The notes below the pieces were generated by a model. The model was not told the DNA's origin. It was given only the letters and a program-made list of their open reading frames with translations, and searched no databases. A stretch of DNA of 64,000 nt, from contig JAXHLS010000006.1 in the NCBI GenBank assembly GCA_034522055.1, positions 1,150,790 through 1,214,789 of the forward strand. The letters are read 5' to 3'. Made by a program: the position numbers and the translations under genes. Shown here piece after piece: positions 45,402 to 58,822 of this stretch. Every line of letters begins with the position of its first letter. Positions within the stretch are counted from its first letter, which is position 1. The DNA comes from Gammaproteobacteria bacterium (GTDB lineage Bacteria > Pseudomonadota > Gammaproteobacteria > JAABTG01).

Positions 45402-45492
45402 GGTCTTCTCCTTCTTCATCTCGATGGTTGTTAACGTTTCCATCGTGGCACATCAGATGCCGAACAGATTATAGAGGGAGGAGACCATCTCA

Positions 45493-45697
45493 TCGCCAAG
45501 GGCGCCAAGAAGATTTTTCTCACAGAGGCACAGAGGCACTGAGTTCATGAGGATTTTTATCTCTTTGTGCCTCTGTGCCTCCGTGAGAGAACCCGCTTTT
45601 CACGGCGTCGGCCACGGCTACAGGCGTCGTCCGCACGCAAGGGCCTCTGCAAGCCAGCCACATTCCCCAGACAAGCAGTATCTTGGCGCCCTTGGCG
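45493..45697. repeat. nested palindromes upstream of yejF
   Basis: The outer arms are TCGCCAAGGGCGCCAAGA (45493-45510) and TCTTGGCGCCCTTGGCG (45681-45697). The inner arms are TTTCTCACAGAGGCACAGAG starting 45516 and GTGCCTCTGTGCCTCCGTGA to 45590. Both kinds of string are common dispersed intergenic repeats in environmental bacteria. The IS1111-type element is inserted a few bases to the left of the outer arm. Confidence 0.75.
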
Positions 45698-45724
45698 CCC
45701 TTGGCGAGAGCAACCGCTTTCCAA

Positions 45725-47347
<1,623 letters not shown>

Positions 47348-47352
47348 TTTAG

Positions 47353-48774
<1,422 letters not shown>

Positions 48775-49091
48775 CGGGGACCGCGGCGCGCCTCCACGCC
48801 CGGGCTTCGGCCGAGGGCTTGAAATGCCGTTCATCTTGCCCCCGGGGCCACGGGATATTGAACAGGGCACGAACACAACGAAAAACAAATTGTAGATCGG
48901 GCTTCAGCCCGACACCGCCCCCCCTGGCAGGTAGTCCCGACCCGGCGCGAGGTATGCGCGGCGGGTTTGATTGTCGGGATGAATCCCGACCTACATCCGT
49001 GCCAAAGGAGCAGGCGGTGGTTGTGTATCTATATATTCTATAATGTAATTTGAACCTCAGCAGGGACGGCGCACCCCATGACCATCGACCC
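48775..49091. other. intergenic region with two REP-like palindromes
   Basis: TGTAGATCGGGCTTCAGCCC GACA at 48891-48914 and TGTCGGGATGAATCCCGACC at 48972-48991 lie in opposite orientation, like a REP pair (BIME). No gene is seen. Confidence 0.75.
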
Positions 49092-49607
49092 ATGACTATC
49101 GACATTGGCCATCACGTCCTCGGTAAGAGTGCCGGGACCATCGGCGTCGGCACCAGCGAGGAGGTATGCCGGGTGGCCACGGCCCTGGTGTCCCAGGCCC
49201 GCTTCGGCGTGGACATCGTCACCCGCGACCTGGACCCCGCCGTCTACGATGACGCCGATTTCCTCGCGGCCCTCAAGGCCTTCGTCCTGGAACGCCGCCG
49301 GGTGGAGGTGCGCATCCTGGTGCGCGACCCCATGCCCGCGGTGCGTCGCGGCCATCGCCTCATCCCCCTGGCCCAGCAGCTCTCCACCTTCTTCGCCATC
49401 CGCGTGCCGGCCCGCCATCACCGGGATTTCAATCAGGCCTTCCTCGTGGTGGACGGCACCGGCTATGTCCATCGCGAGTTGGCGGAGCGCTACGACGGCA
49501 CGGCGGACTTCAACGATCGCCTGCAGGCCAAGGGGCTGCAGCGCCTGTTCGAGGAGATGTGGGAAGCGGCGGTTCCGAGCCCCGAACTGCGACGTATGCC
49601 TATCTGA
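49092..49607 (+). CDS. DUF7931-like protein
   Basis: The product is about 171 residues from ATG 49092 (MTIDIGHHVLGKSAGTIGVG); an ATG at 49050 would give 14 more. It contains VDIVTRDLDPAVYDDADFLA, a RRRVEVRILVRDPMPAVRRG stretch, HRDFNQAFLVVDGTGYVHRE and DFNDRLQAKGLQRLFEEMWE. This pattern belongs to a family of phospholipase D-like fold proteins in Gammaproteobacteria (DUF7931) without assigned role. It has no HKD catalytic motif, so it is unlikely to be an active phospholipase. It is directly upstream of the secretin-like gene, with a 14-base gap. Confidence 0.7.
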   Translation: MTIDIGHHVLGKSAGTIGVGTSEEVCRVATALVSQARFGVDIVTRDLDPAVYDDADFLAALKAFVLERRRVEVRILVRDPMPAVRRGHRLIPLAQQLSTFFAIRVPARHHRDFNQAFLVVDGTGYVHRELAERYDGTADFNDRLQAKGLQRLFEEMWEAAVPSPELRRMPI

Positions 49608-49621
49608 CTCTCATGTTAGCC

Positions 49622-50539
49622 ATGAAACACCCGACCCTGAACCGCCATGACGCCTTTTCCTGGAGAACAGTCCTGAGGGGGCTCATGGGTCTGCTCGCCG
49701 GCTTGCTCCTGGCCAACCCCGCCCACGGCGCGGGACTGGCGACGGAGGTATTCAGCCTCGGCTTTCGCACCGTGGACGAGGTGGCGCCCATGCTCGCCCC
49801 TCTGACACCCCCGCCCGGCGCGGTCACCGGCCTGGGCAACCGTCTCGTGGTACGTACCACGCCGGACAACATGGCCGAGGTGCGCGACGTCCTTGCGGCC
49901 ATCGACCGGCCACCCAGGTCCCTGCTGGTAAGCATCAAACGGGATACCCTCGAGCGCACCCAAGACCGGGGCGCCGAAGCCCGTCTCGAAGCGACCCGCG
50001 GCGACGCTCGTGTTTCTGCCGGCGGCGGCCCCCGCGCCAGCGGCGGCGGACGCGTCATCATCGACGACGGCGCCGGCCGGCGCATGGAAAGCCGGGTCTA
50101 CGCCACAGACCGCTTGGCCGAGGACCGCGGCGTCCAGAGCATCCGCACCCTCGAGGGCCGGGATGCCTTCATCTCCGCGGGCGTGGAAATCCCAGTCCAT
50201 GGCCGTCGTTACGGGCTGGCCCACCGCGGCGCCATCAGCACCGAGGACACCCGCTATCGCCACGTCGCCCGCGGTTTTTACGTGCGGCCCCTGGTCCATG
50301 GTGATCGGGTGTTGGTGGAGATACGCAGTATCGATACGCGGCTGGCCGCAGGCGCGGGAGGGCTGGTACGCCGCCACGACGCCGATACCGTGGTATCGGG
50401 CCGGGTGGGAGAGTGGTTGGTGGTGGGAAGCGAGGACCAGGAGGAGACCCGGGCCCGCAAGGGGTTCGACTACGGGGCCGGAGCCCGAACGCTGGGAAAA
50501 TACACCCTGCTGCTCAAGATCGAGGTACTGCCGCCCTAA
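49622..50539 (+). CDS. exported secretin-N0/NolW-like protein
   Basis: The 305-residue product has a signal peptide (MKHPTLNRHDAFSWRTVLRG, then LMGLLAGLLLANPAHG). A domain like the short N0/NolW domains of secretins follows at about 40-100: TEVFSLGFRTVDEVAPMLAP, GLGNRLVVRTTPDNMAEVRD and VLAAIDRPPRSLLVSIK. The rest (100-305) has a Gly/Arg-rich linker and a beta-rich part (GRRYGLAHRGAIS, SGRVGEWLVVG) but no clear secretin channel gate. It may be a periplasmic partner of an outer-membrane system. The ATG at 49622 was preferred over 49613. Function unknown. Confidence 0.65.
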   Translation: MKHPTLNRHDAFSWRTVLRGLMGLLAGLLLANPAHGAGLATEVFSLGFRTVDEVAPMLAPLTPPPGAVTGLGNRLVVRTTPDNMAEVRDVLAAIDRPPRSLLVSIKRDTLERTQDRGAEARLEATRGDARVSAGGGPRASGGGRVIIDDGAGRRMESRVYATDRLAEDRGVQSIRTLEGRDAFISAGVEIPVHGRRYGLAHRGAISTEDTRYRHVARGFYVRPLVHGDRVLVEIRSIDTRLAAGAGGLVRRHDADTVVSGRVGEWLVVGSEDQEETRARKGFDYGAGARTLGKYTLLLKIEVLPP

Positions 50540-50834
50540 CTCTCGACTTTCACGTTAACTCTCATGGCGCTACGCGCCACCCGAAGTAATGAAAGAGGAG
50601 CACGTATCGCCATGTTCGTTCCCTCACCCCATCCCTGTACTGCGGGCATCCTGCCCTTCGCCCTGCGGGCCGCGCCAGGGCGCGTTCAAATCCGTTCCCG
50701 ACGGATTTGTCCCAGAGGGAGAGGGGGAGAGCGGGCTTCGCGACTTTCACGTTAACGTAGACCCCCCCCGTGGATAGCGAGGAAACGGCCCGGTTCACCA
50801 GCCGTTTCCCGTTGTCAGCGCCGCTCCGGCCTGG
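50540..50834. other. intergenic stretch
   Basis: I see no gene. ACTTTCACGTTAAC occurs twice (about 50545 and 50745) and there is a C-run at 50762. It separates convergent genes. Confidence 0.4.
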
Positions 50835-51401
50835 CTAGATGCCGTCCTCGCTCATGGCGTCACCCTCCATGCTCTCTTCAGAGGCATCGGGACTGGAGGC
50901 GACGATCACCAGCAGCCAGATCACGAGCAACGGCCCCCACAGGGCCAGCGCGGCCCATAGCTTACCCCGGGGTTTGGATGTGGCGACCTGTACCTCGGGC
51001 GCAGGCGTTCCGGCAGGCTCGGGCTCCGGCTTGGTCTCAGGCTTGTCAGGCTTCGTGGGTTCCATCTTGGCGGGTTCCGTTGTGGTGGACTCTTCCCTGG
51101 CGGGAGCGGGGGTGGTGGCGGTACCTTTCTTGGCCGGCGCGGCCTTCTTGGCTACCGGGGCAGACTTCTTACTCACCGCGGCCTTCTTGGCAACGGCCTT
51201 TTTCTTCGGTGCGGCCTCCTTCTTGGCAGCGGCCTTCTTCTTGGCGGCGGCCTTCTTTTTCACCGCCGCCTTCCTGGTGGCGGCGGCCTTGGTTGCAGGG
51301 GCGGCGGATTCCGTCTTCGCGGGGGCCGCCTCGCCCGCCGGGGTATCGCCCGCGGCCGCGCCGGTGCCCTCTTCGCCCTCCGGTTTATCTACGTCTGCCA
51401 T
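50835..51401 (-). CDS. histone H1-like Lys/Ala-rich protein with C-terminal membrane anchor
   Basis: The 188-residue product has an acidic N-terminus (MADVDKPEGEEGTGAAAGD) and an array of AAxKKKA/AKKAAPK repeats at about 38-95 (KAAVKKKAAAKKKAAAKKEA). A Pro/Glu/Lys-rich linker follows, then a single transmembrane helix at about 148-168 (LWAALALWGPLLVIWLLVIV) and an acidic tail (ASEESMEGDAMSEDGI). The repeats resemble eukaryotic H1 tails and bacterial AlgP/HctB-type DNA-binding proteins. A C-terminal anchor in such a protein is unusual and suggests a link between nucleoid and membrane; this is inference. Confidence 0.7.
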   Translation of the reverse strand: MADVDKPEGEEGTGAAAGDTPAGEAAPAKTESAAPATKAAATRKAAVKKKAAAKKKAAAKKEAAPKKKAVAKKAAVSKKSAPVAKKAAPAKKGTATTPAPAREESTTTEPAKMEPTKPDKPETKPEPEPAGTPAPEVQVATSKPRGKLWAALALWGPLLVIWLLVIVASSPDASEESMEGDAMSEDGI

Positions 51402-51715
51402 TCATATACTCCCCAGATTGGATGGAAAAAGTAAAGAAGGAAAGGTCCCTCAAAGCCATGCGCGTCGCACCGTGGCTGCGCGCCATGCCATCACACCCAT
51501 CATGGCCGCAGGCCCGTGGTGTCATCCACGGCCATGGTGCCGTCCGGCTGCGTTTTATCGTTATGGCGCAAATTTAAATCAAACCGTGCGCGGATGCCAC
51601 AGGGGACGCTCCAAGAGGTGGGGATACCGCCCTCGCCAGCCCGGGCGTCTCGTTCGACTGCCGCCGTTGCATTATCATGCCCTCTTCCAACCACCGTCCC
51701 GGACCCGGCCACTCC
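51402..51715. other. divergent intergenic region
   Basis: The 314 bases between the H1-like gene and purL hold no gene that I can support. No PurR-like operator (GCAAACGTTTGC) is visible. Confidence 0.4.
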
Positions 51716-54700
51716 ATGTATCTCATCGGCACGCCCGCATATTCCACCTTCCGCCTCGACAAGATTCTCGATGCCGTGCGTAACCCCTGTCCGGAGGTGA
51801 CAGGCATCGACGCCCGCACCCTCTATTTCGTCGATGCTCCGGTCTTCGATCAGGGCTTGGTCGACAGGCTGCGGGTGCTGCTGGAGGCCCCGGAGGATAC
51901 CTCCGGATTCCACATCAGCATGGTGACGGTGCCTCGGCCCGGCACCATCTCGCCGTGGTCCACCAAGGCCACGGACATCGCCCGCGTGTGCGGCCTCGAC
52001 GGCGTGGAGCGCATCGAGCATGGCGTGGCCTGGCAACTGCGTGATGCCCGGGGCCCGTTGGCCGCGGCGACCGCCCACGGGGCCGCCGGGGCCCTCCACG
52101 ACCGCATGACCGAGGCGGTGATGGCCGATCCCGGGGGCGCCATGACCCGCCTGTTTCGTCATCCCGAGCCCCGCCCCGTTACCGCGGTGGATATCCTCGG
52201 TGGCGGGCGGGCGGCCCTGGAGGAGGCCAACCGCGGGCTCGGCCTCGCCCTCAGTGCCGACGAGATGGACTATCTCATGGCGGCCTTCGAGGGCCTCGGC
52301 CGCAATCCCAACGACATCGAGTTGATGATGTTCGCCCAGGCCAACTCCGAGCACTGCCGCCACAAGGTGTTCAACGCTTCCTGGACCGTCGACGGCGAGG
52401 CCCGTACCCACACCTTGTTCCAGATGATCCGCAACACCCACGAATGTCATCCCGGCGACGTGCTGTCCGCCTACAACGACAACTCGGCGGTGATCCGCGG
52501 CGCCTCCGGCCACCGCCTGATGACCGCGCCCGACGGCGCCTATGTCTACCACGAGGAGCCGGTGCACCTGCTGATGAAGGTGGAGACCCATAATCATCCC
52601 ACCGCCATCTCCCCCTTCCCCGGGGCGGCCACCGGCTCCGGGGGCGAGATCCGCGACGAGGCGGCCACCGGTCGGGGTTCGCGCACCAAGGCCGGCCTGA
52701 CGGGCTTCTCCGTGTCCAACCTGCGCCTGCCCACCCTGCCCCAGCCCTGGGAGGTGGACCACGGCCGCCCGGCACGCATCGTGTCCCCCTTGGATATCAT
52801 GATCGAAGGCCCCATCGGCGCCGCCGCCTTCAACAACGAGTTCGGCCGCCCCAACCTGGCCGGCTATTTCCGCACCTACGAGCAGGCCCTGGCTGGCCCC
52901 GACGGTACCGAGGTGCGGGGCTATCACAAGCCCATCATGCTGGCGGGCGGCATGGGCAACATCCGCGACGATCATGTCCACAAGGAGCCCATCCCCGCCA
53001 CCGCCCCCATCGTGGTGCTCGGCGGCCCCGCCATGCTCATCGGGCTCGGCGGCGGTGCCGCGTCGTCCATGGCCCAGGGCCGGAGCGAGCAGGCGCTGGA
53101 CTTCGCGTCGGTGCAACGGGGCAACCCCGAGATGCAGCGCCGCTGCCAGGAGGTCATCGACCGCTGCTGGGCCCTGGGGGAAGACAACCCCATCCTCTCC
53201 ATCCACGACGTGGGCGCCGGCGGTCTCTCCAACGCCCTGCCGGAGCTGGTGCACGACAGCCGCCGCGGCGGGCGCTTCGAACTACGGCAGATCCCCAACG
53301 ACGACCGCGGCATGTCGCCCATGGAGATCTGGTGCAACGAGGCCCAGGAGCGCTACGTGCTGGCCCTGCGGCCCGAGGGCCTCGCCACCTTCAAGGCCCT
53401 GTGCGAGCGCGAGCGCTGCCCCCATGCCGTGGTGGGCGAGGCCCGGGCGGAGGAGCATCTCAGCCTGACCGACGGACACTTCGGCGATGCCCCCATCGAC
53501 CTGCCCCTCGAGGTGCTGTTCGGCAAGCCCCCGCGCATGCATCGCGATGCCACCAGCCGGCCGGTGCCGCGGGACGAGGCCCCCCTGGCCGACGTGCCCC
53601 TGGCCGAGGCGGCACGGCGGGTGCTGCAGCTGCCGGCGGTGGCGGACAAATCCTTCCTCATCACCATCGGCGACCGCACCATCAGCGGGCTGGTGGCCCG
53701 CGACCAGATGGTGGGGCCATGGCAGGTGCCGGTAGCGGACTGCGCGGTCACCGCGACCGGCTTTCGCAGCCTCACGGGCGAAGCCATGGCCATGGGCGAA
53801 CGGACACCCTTGGCCCTCCTGGACGGGCCCGCCTCGGGCCGCATGGCGGTGGGCGAGGCCCTCACCAACCTGGCGGCGGCGGCCCTCACCCGCCTGGAGG
53901 ACGTGGTGCTGTCCGCCAACTGGATGGCGGCGGTGGGCCATCCCGGGGAGGACGCCGCCCTCTACGAGACGGTGCGGGCGGTGGGCATGGAACTGTGCCC
54001 TGCCCTCGGTATCGCCATCCCCGTGGGCAAGGATTCCATGTCCATGAAGACCGTATGGACCGAGGATGGCGAGGAGCGCGCCGTCACGGCACCCCTGTCC
54101 CTCATCGTCTCCGCCTTCGCCCCGGTGCGGGACGTGCGCCGTACCCTGACCCCCGCCCTGCGCAGCGACTGCGGCGACACCGATCTCATGGTGGTGGACC
54201 TGGGCCGGGGCCGCTGCCGCCTGGGCGCCTCGGCCCTGGTCCAGGTCTACGGTCGTCTGGGTGCGGAATGCCCCGACCTGGACGCCCCCGAGGATCTGCG
54301 CGCCTTCATCGACACCCTGCAGCGGCTCAACGCCGAGGGCCGGATCCTGGCCTATCACGACCGCTCCGACGGCGGCCTGTTCACCACCCTGTGCGAGATG
54401 GCGTTCGCCGGCGGCTGCGGCCTCAACCTGGTGCTGGACACCCTGGAGGGCGAACCCCTGCCCCTGCTGTTCAACGAGGAACTGGGTGCGGTGCTGCAGG
54501 TGCGCGCCGACGACAGCCGCGAGGTCCTGGCCCGGCTACGGGCCTGCGGCGGGCTGGCCGACCACGTCCACTGTCTCGGCAAGCCCGAGGCCGACGAGCG
54601 CATCCGCATCCGCCGCTTCGGCGAGACCCTGTTCGACGCATCCCGCACCGAGCTGCGGCGCCTGTGGTCCGCCACCTCACACCACGTCCAGGCCCTGCGG

Positions 54701-55597
54701 GACAACCCGGAGTGCGCCCGCCAGGAGTATGACCGCCTGCTGGACGCGGCGGACCCGGGCCTCGGCGTGGCCGCCACCTTCGATGTGGAGGAGGACATCA
54801 CGGCGCCCTGGGTCCATCTCGCCCGGCCCCGGGTGGCCATCCTCCGGGAGCAGGGTGTCAACGGCCAGCTGGAGATGGCGGCCGCCTTCCACCGTGCCGG
54901 CTTCGACGCCCTGGATGTCCACATGAGCGACCTCCTGGCGGGGCGCCTAACTCTGGACGACTTCCGGGGCCTGGCGGCCTGCGGCGGCTTCTCCTATGGC
55001 GACGTCCTGGGGGCCGGCAGCGGCTGGGCCCGTTCCATCCTCATGAACCCGCGGGCCCGCGACCAGTTCGCGGCCTGGTTCGAGCGCCCGGACACCTTCA
55101 GCCTCGGGGTGTGCAACGGCTGTCAGATGCTGGCCCAGCTGCGGGATCTGATGCCGGGTGCCGAAGGCTGGCCTCTGTTCTGCCGCAACACCTCGGAACA
55201 GTTCGAGGCCCGCCTGGTGATGGTGGAGGTGGCCGACACCCCGTCCCTGTTCTTCACCGGCATGGCGGGCTCACGCCTGCCCGTGGCCGTGGCCCACGGC
55301 GAGGGACGCGCCGAGTTCGCCGCTGGCCAGGGCCCCGCGGACCTCGCCGCCGCGGGCCTGGTGGCTCTGCGCTACGTGGACAATCGCGGTCACGTCACCG
55401 AGGCCTACCCCGCCAACCCCAACGGTTCCCCGGCAGGCATCACCGGCCTGACCACCACCGACGGCCGCGTCACCGCCCTGATGCCCCATCCGGAGCGCCT
55501 GTTTCGCGCCGTCCAGTACTCCTGGCGGCCCGACGGCTGGGACGAGGACGGACCATGGCTGCGCATGTTCCGCAACGCGCGGGTATGGGTGGGGTGA
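51716..55597 (+). CDS. purL: phosphoribosylformylglycinamidine synthase (FGAM synthase)
   Basis: The 1293-residue single-chain enzyme converts FGAR, glutamine and ATP to FGAM in purine synthesis. It has an N-terminal PurS-like domain ([20 protein letters not shown]) and a linker with [20 protein letters not shown]. The AIRS-type ATP-binding domain contains [20 protein letters not shown], and there is a second AIRS-like half. The C-terminal class I glutamine amidotransferase has the nucleophile Cys in [15 protein letters not shown] and His-x-Glu in [17 protein letters not shown] set the start at 51716 (MYLIGTP), where homology begins; 51677 would add 13 residues. It is full length. Confidence 0.97.
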   Translation: MYLIGTPAYSTFRLDKILDAVRNPCPEVTGIDARTLYFVDAPVFDQGLVDRLRVLLEAPEDTSGFHISMVTVPRPGTISPWSTKATDIARVCGLDGVERIEHGVAWQLRDARGPLAAATAHGAAGALHDRMTEAVMADPGGAMTRLFRHPEPRPVTAVDILGGGRAALEEANRGLGLALSADEMDYLMAAFEGLGRNPNDIELMMFAQANSEHCRHKVFNASWTVDGEARTHTLFQMIRNTHECHPGDVLSAYNDNSAVIRGASGHRLMTAPDGAYVYHEEPVHLLMKVETHNHPTAISPFPGAATGSGGEIRDEAATGRGSRTKAGLTGFSVSNLRLPTLPQPWEVDHGRPARIVSPLDIMIEGPIGAAAFNNEFGRPNLAGYFRTYEQALAGPDGTEVRGYHKPIMLAGGMGNIRDDHVHKEPIPATAPIVVLGGPAMLIGLGGGAASSMAQGRSEQALDFASVQRGNPEMQRRCQEVIDRCWALGEDNPILSIHDVGAGGLSNALPELVHDSRRGGRFELRQIPNDDRGMSPMEIWCNEAQERYVLALRPEGLATFKALCERERCPHAVVGEARAEEHLSLTDGHFGDAPIDLPLEVLFGKPPRMHRDATSRPVPRDEAPLADVPLAEAARRVLQLPAVADKSFLITIGDRTISGLVARDQMVGPWQVPVADCAVTATGFRSLTGEAMAMGERTPLALLDGPASGRMAVGEALTNLAAAALTRLEDVVLSANWMAAVGHPGEDAALYETVRAVGMELCPALGIAIPVGKDSMSMKTVWTEDGEERAVTAPLSLIVSAFAPVRDVRRTLTPALRSDCGDTDLMVVDLGRGRCRLGASALVQVYGRLGAECPDLDAPEDLRAFIDTLQRLNAEGRILAYHDRSDGGLFTTLCEMAFAGGCGLNLVLDTLEGEPLPLLFNEELGAVLQVRADDSREVLARLRACGGLADHVHCLGKPEADERIRIRRFGETLFDASRTELRRLWSATSHHVQALRDNPECARQEYDRLLDAADPGLGVAATFDVEEDITAPWVHLARPRVAILREQGVNGQLEMAAAFHRAGFDALDVHMSDLLAGRLTLDDFRGLAACGGFSYGDVLGAGSGWARSILMNPRARDQFAAWFERPDTFSLGVCNGCQMLAQLRDLMPGAEGWPLFCRNTSEQFEARLVMVEVADTPSLFFTGMAGSRLPVAVAHGEGRAEFAAGQGPADLAAAGLVALRYVDNRGHVTEAYPANPNGSPAGITGLTTTDGRVTALMPHPERLFRAVQYSWRPDGWDEDGPWLRMFRNARVWVG

Positions 55598-55729
55598 GGC
55601 GGCATGCCGGCCGGGATTGGCGGCGGATGGAATGGGGAAATGGGAAATGGGAAATGGGCGAAGATCAGGGAGGAGTGGAGGTTTGGACAAGCGCCGCGAA
55701 CCCACCCGCCACCGCCTGTTCCCGGGACA

Positions 55730-56056
55730 CGGATGTAGGTCGGGATTCATCCCGACATTAACGCCCGCCGCCCACACCACGGGCCGGGCCGGAACCACCC
55801 GCAGGCTGTCGGGCTGAAGCCCGACCTACAGCTCGACCCACAGAGACACCACCGCCGCCTGTTCCTGTGGCATGGATGTAGGTCGGGATTCATCCCGACA
55901 TTAACGCCCGCCGCCCACACCACGGGCCGGGCCGGAACCACCCGCAAGCTGTCGGGCTGCAGCCCGACCTACCACCCGACCGACAGCCCGACCTACAGAT
56001 ACACAACCATCGTCCCTTCCTGCGGCACGGATGTAGGTCGGGATTCATCCCGACAT
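55730..56056. repeat. REP-like palindrome array downstream of purL
   Basis: GATGTAGGTCGGGATTCATC CCGACAT lies at 55732, 55874 and 56030. It alternates with the related GCTGTCGGGCTGAAGCCCGA CCTACA at 55805 and (variant) 55948, and a half copy is at 55983. The block 55730-55830 is repeated almost exactly 142 bases on. The alternating pair types resemble BIME structures. A decayed copy is at 56163-56188, just before msrP. Confidence 0.85.
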
Positions 56057-56206
56057 AAAAAGCCCGCCCGGCCGGTCTGATCGTCTTGGGTACTGAACCC
56101 GCGGCACTGGCGAGGGCGTCGGTGCCACCGAACCGGACGGGTGTTTTGTGCGTAGAATCGGTAATAGGTCTGGATGCATCCCGACTCGGAGCCCTGGAGA
56201 CATAAC

Positions 56207-57187
<981 letters not shown>

Positions 57188-57198
57188 GGCCCCAAGAA

Positions 57199-57309
57199 AG
57201 GTGTCAGGAACCTTTTCCTGCAGGCTGTCGGGCTGAAGCCCGACCTACAGAGACACCACCTCCGCCCGTTCCAGCGGCGCGGATGGTGGTCGGGATTCAT
57301 CCCGACATG
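57199..57309. repeat. dispersed repeats between msrP and msrQ
   Basis: GGTGTCAGGAACCTTTTCC at 57200, GCTGTCGGGCTGAAGCCCGA CCTACAG at 57224-57250, and GGTCGGGATTCATCCCGACA TGA at 57287-57309. They are the same families as in 34.8 and 55.7 kb. Confidence 0.8.
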
Positions 57310-57426
57310 AGCCAATCGGAGATGACACGGCTCTGAGGGCGGGTGCGGTTGGCAGGGGTTGGTGTCGGGTTGAGGCCCACAGCATCGCCAACAGCGCGCT
57401 TACAGTCGTGGCCACCGGAACGAACT

Positions 57427-58047
57427 TTGATCTCTCAGCGCCATCTCAAACCCGTGGTCTTCCTGCTGTGCCTGGTGCCCCTGGCGGTCCTCATCTGGCG
57501 GGGTTTCGCCGATGGCCTGGGGGCCAACCCGGTGGAGGCCATCACCCACCATACTGGGCTGTGGGCCCTGCGGCTGCTCATGGCGACCCTGGCCCTGACA
57601 CCCCTGCGGCTCCTCACGGGCTGGAGTGGCGCCCTGCGCTACCGGCGCATGGTGGGACTGTTTGCCTTCTTCTATGCCCTGCTGCACTTCGTGACCTATC
57701 TATGGCTCGACCAACACTTCGCCTGGGAAGACATCACGGCGGATATCCTCAAGCGCCCTTACATCACGGTGGGCTTTAGCGCCCTGGTGATCCTGGTACC
57801 CCTGGCCGCCACCTCCACCAACGCCATGGTGCGGCGCCTCGGGGCGCGGCGCTGGCTGCGCCTGCATAAGCTCGTCTACGTGAGCGGGCTGCTGGGGGCC
57901 CTGCACTTCCTGTGGCTGGTGAAGGCGGACATCCGGGAGCCCGTGCTTTATCTGGCCCTGTTCGTCATGCTCATGGCTCTGCGCACCCCCACCCTGCGGC
58001 GGATTCTGCCCGGATCCGCCGCCACGGGCCGCGCGATGCGATCCTGA
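57427..58047 (+). CDS. msrQ: protein-methionine-sulfoxide reductase, heme-binding membrane subunit
   Basis: The product is about 206 residues with six hydrophobic segments; it passes electrons to MsrP. Conserved regions are NPVEAITHHTGLWALRLLMA, RYRRMVGLFAFFYALLHFVT YLWLDQ (heme His), DILKRPYITVGFSALVILVP and RRWLRLHKLVYVSGLLGALH FLWLVK (second His pair). No ATG lies near the start of homology; the TTG at 57427 (LISQRHLKPVVF) is the most likely, and the GTG at 57343 would add 28 residues of repeat-derived sequence. The gene is separated from msrP by a repeat-filled spacer. Confidence 0.93.
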   Translation: MISQRHLKPVVFLLCLVPLAVLIWRGFADGLGANPVEAITHHTGLWALRLLMATLALTPLRLLTGWSGALRYRRMVGLFAFFYALLHFVTYLWLDQHFAWEDITADILKRPYITVGFSALVILVPLAATSTNAMVRRLGARRWLRLHKLVYVSGLLGALHFLWLVKADIREPVLYLALFVMLMALRTPTLRRILPGSAATGRAMRS

Positions 58048-58052
58048 GGCGG

Positions 58053-58137
58053 CTTGTCGGGCTGGAGCCGGACTCGCTGTCAGGGGATGGGCCATGCCTG
58101 GCGGCCCGATCGCAGGTCGGGATCCATCCCGACATGG
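58053..58137. repeat. REP-like palindromes after msrQ
   Basis: A degenerate GCTTGTCGGGCTGGAGCCGG ACT at 58054 and a near-consensus CAGGTCGGGATCCATCCCGA CAT at 58112-58134. Same family as 55.7 kb. Confidence 0.65.
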
Positions 58138-58279
58138 CGCAGGCGGGCTTCGGCGGCGGGTTGCAATCTACAGCCCGGGCATGGGAGAACGGATCGCGCG
58201 GGGGCGCCGAAGCGAAACTCCCGACGCGGTGCAGGGTCGGATTGCAAATGAGCGGGCAAATGGGCGGATGCTTAAAGTC

Positions 58280-58822
58280 ATGACTGAGAAAGACGACCCA
58301 ACTGTCGAAGAGACAAGCATATTCCGCCAGGAGATGGCAGACGTTCGGCGACTGCGTCAAGACCGTGCGCACCACCGTGGGGCCCGCCCTCCGCCCCGTC
58401 CTCTCCAGACCCTCCAGGAGCAGCGAGAGGTGTTGCGGGACATGATGTCCGACTACCACGACCCCGCCGAACTGGAGACCGGCGAAGAGTTGTCCTTCGC
58501 GCGCCCGGGGGTGCCCCGCAACACCCTGCGGCGCCTGCGGCGGGGTCAGTTCAGTGTCGAGATGGAGTTGGACCTGCATGGCATGACAGTGGCGGAGGCG
58601 CGGGAGGCCCTCGCCCGCTTCCTGCAGGAGGCCCGGGAGCGCCATTGTGGCTGCCTGCGAGTGATCCACGGCAAGGGCCGGGGCTCCCGGGGCGGCCAGC
58701 CCATCCTCAAGGTGAAGGTGAACCACTGGTTGCGCCAGCGGGACGAGGTGCTAGCCTTCTCCACCGCCCGCGCGATGGACGGCGGCACGGGGGCCGTCTA
58801 CGTGCTCGTCAAGCGACGCTGA
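58280..58822 (+). CDS. Smr-domain protein
   Basis: The protein is 180 residues from ATG 58280 (MTEKDDPTVEETSIFRQEMA). The N-terminal half is charged and helical. The C-terminal Smr (MutS2-like) domain is at about 95-180, with the ELDLHGMTVAEAREALARFL motif (LDLHG), RVIHGKGRGSRGGQ and a closing [13 protein letters not shown]. Smr proteins have DNA-nicking or RNA-cleaving activity. It overlaps truD tail to tail by 14 bases. Confidence 0.9.
   Translation: MTEKDDPTVEETSIFRQEMADVRRLRQDRAHHRGARPPPRPLQTLQEQREVLRDMMSDYHDPAELETGEELSFARPGVPRNTLRRLRRGQFSVEMELDLHGMTVAEAREALARFLQEARERHCGCLRVIHGKGRGSRGGQPILKVKVNHWLRQRDEVLAFSTARAMDGGTGAVYVLVKRR

Larger units (their letters stand above)
44098..45488 (-). 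mobile_element. IS110-family (IS1111-like) insertion sequence
   Basis: The 13-bp subterminal inverted repeats ATGGTCTCCTCCC (44098-44110) and GGGAGGAGACCAT (45476-45488) mark the IS1111 type; other IS110 elements lack them. The only gene is the transposase at 44385. The 274-bp stretch after it (44111-44384) is long and non-coding, while only about 75 bases precede it. True ends lie a few bases outside the repeats. It splits the yej operon between yejE and yejF. Confidence 0.85.

Noticed and set aside
55730-56056. CRISPR or tandem regulatory array
   Set aside because: The units are palindromic, alternate in orientation and flank unrelated genes, which fits REP/BIME elements.
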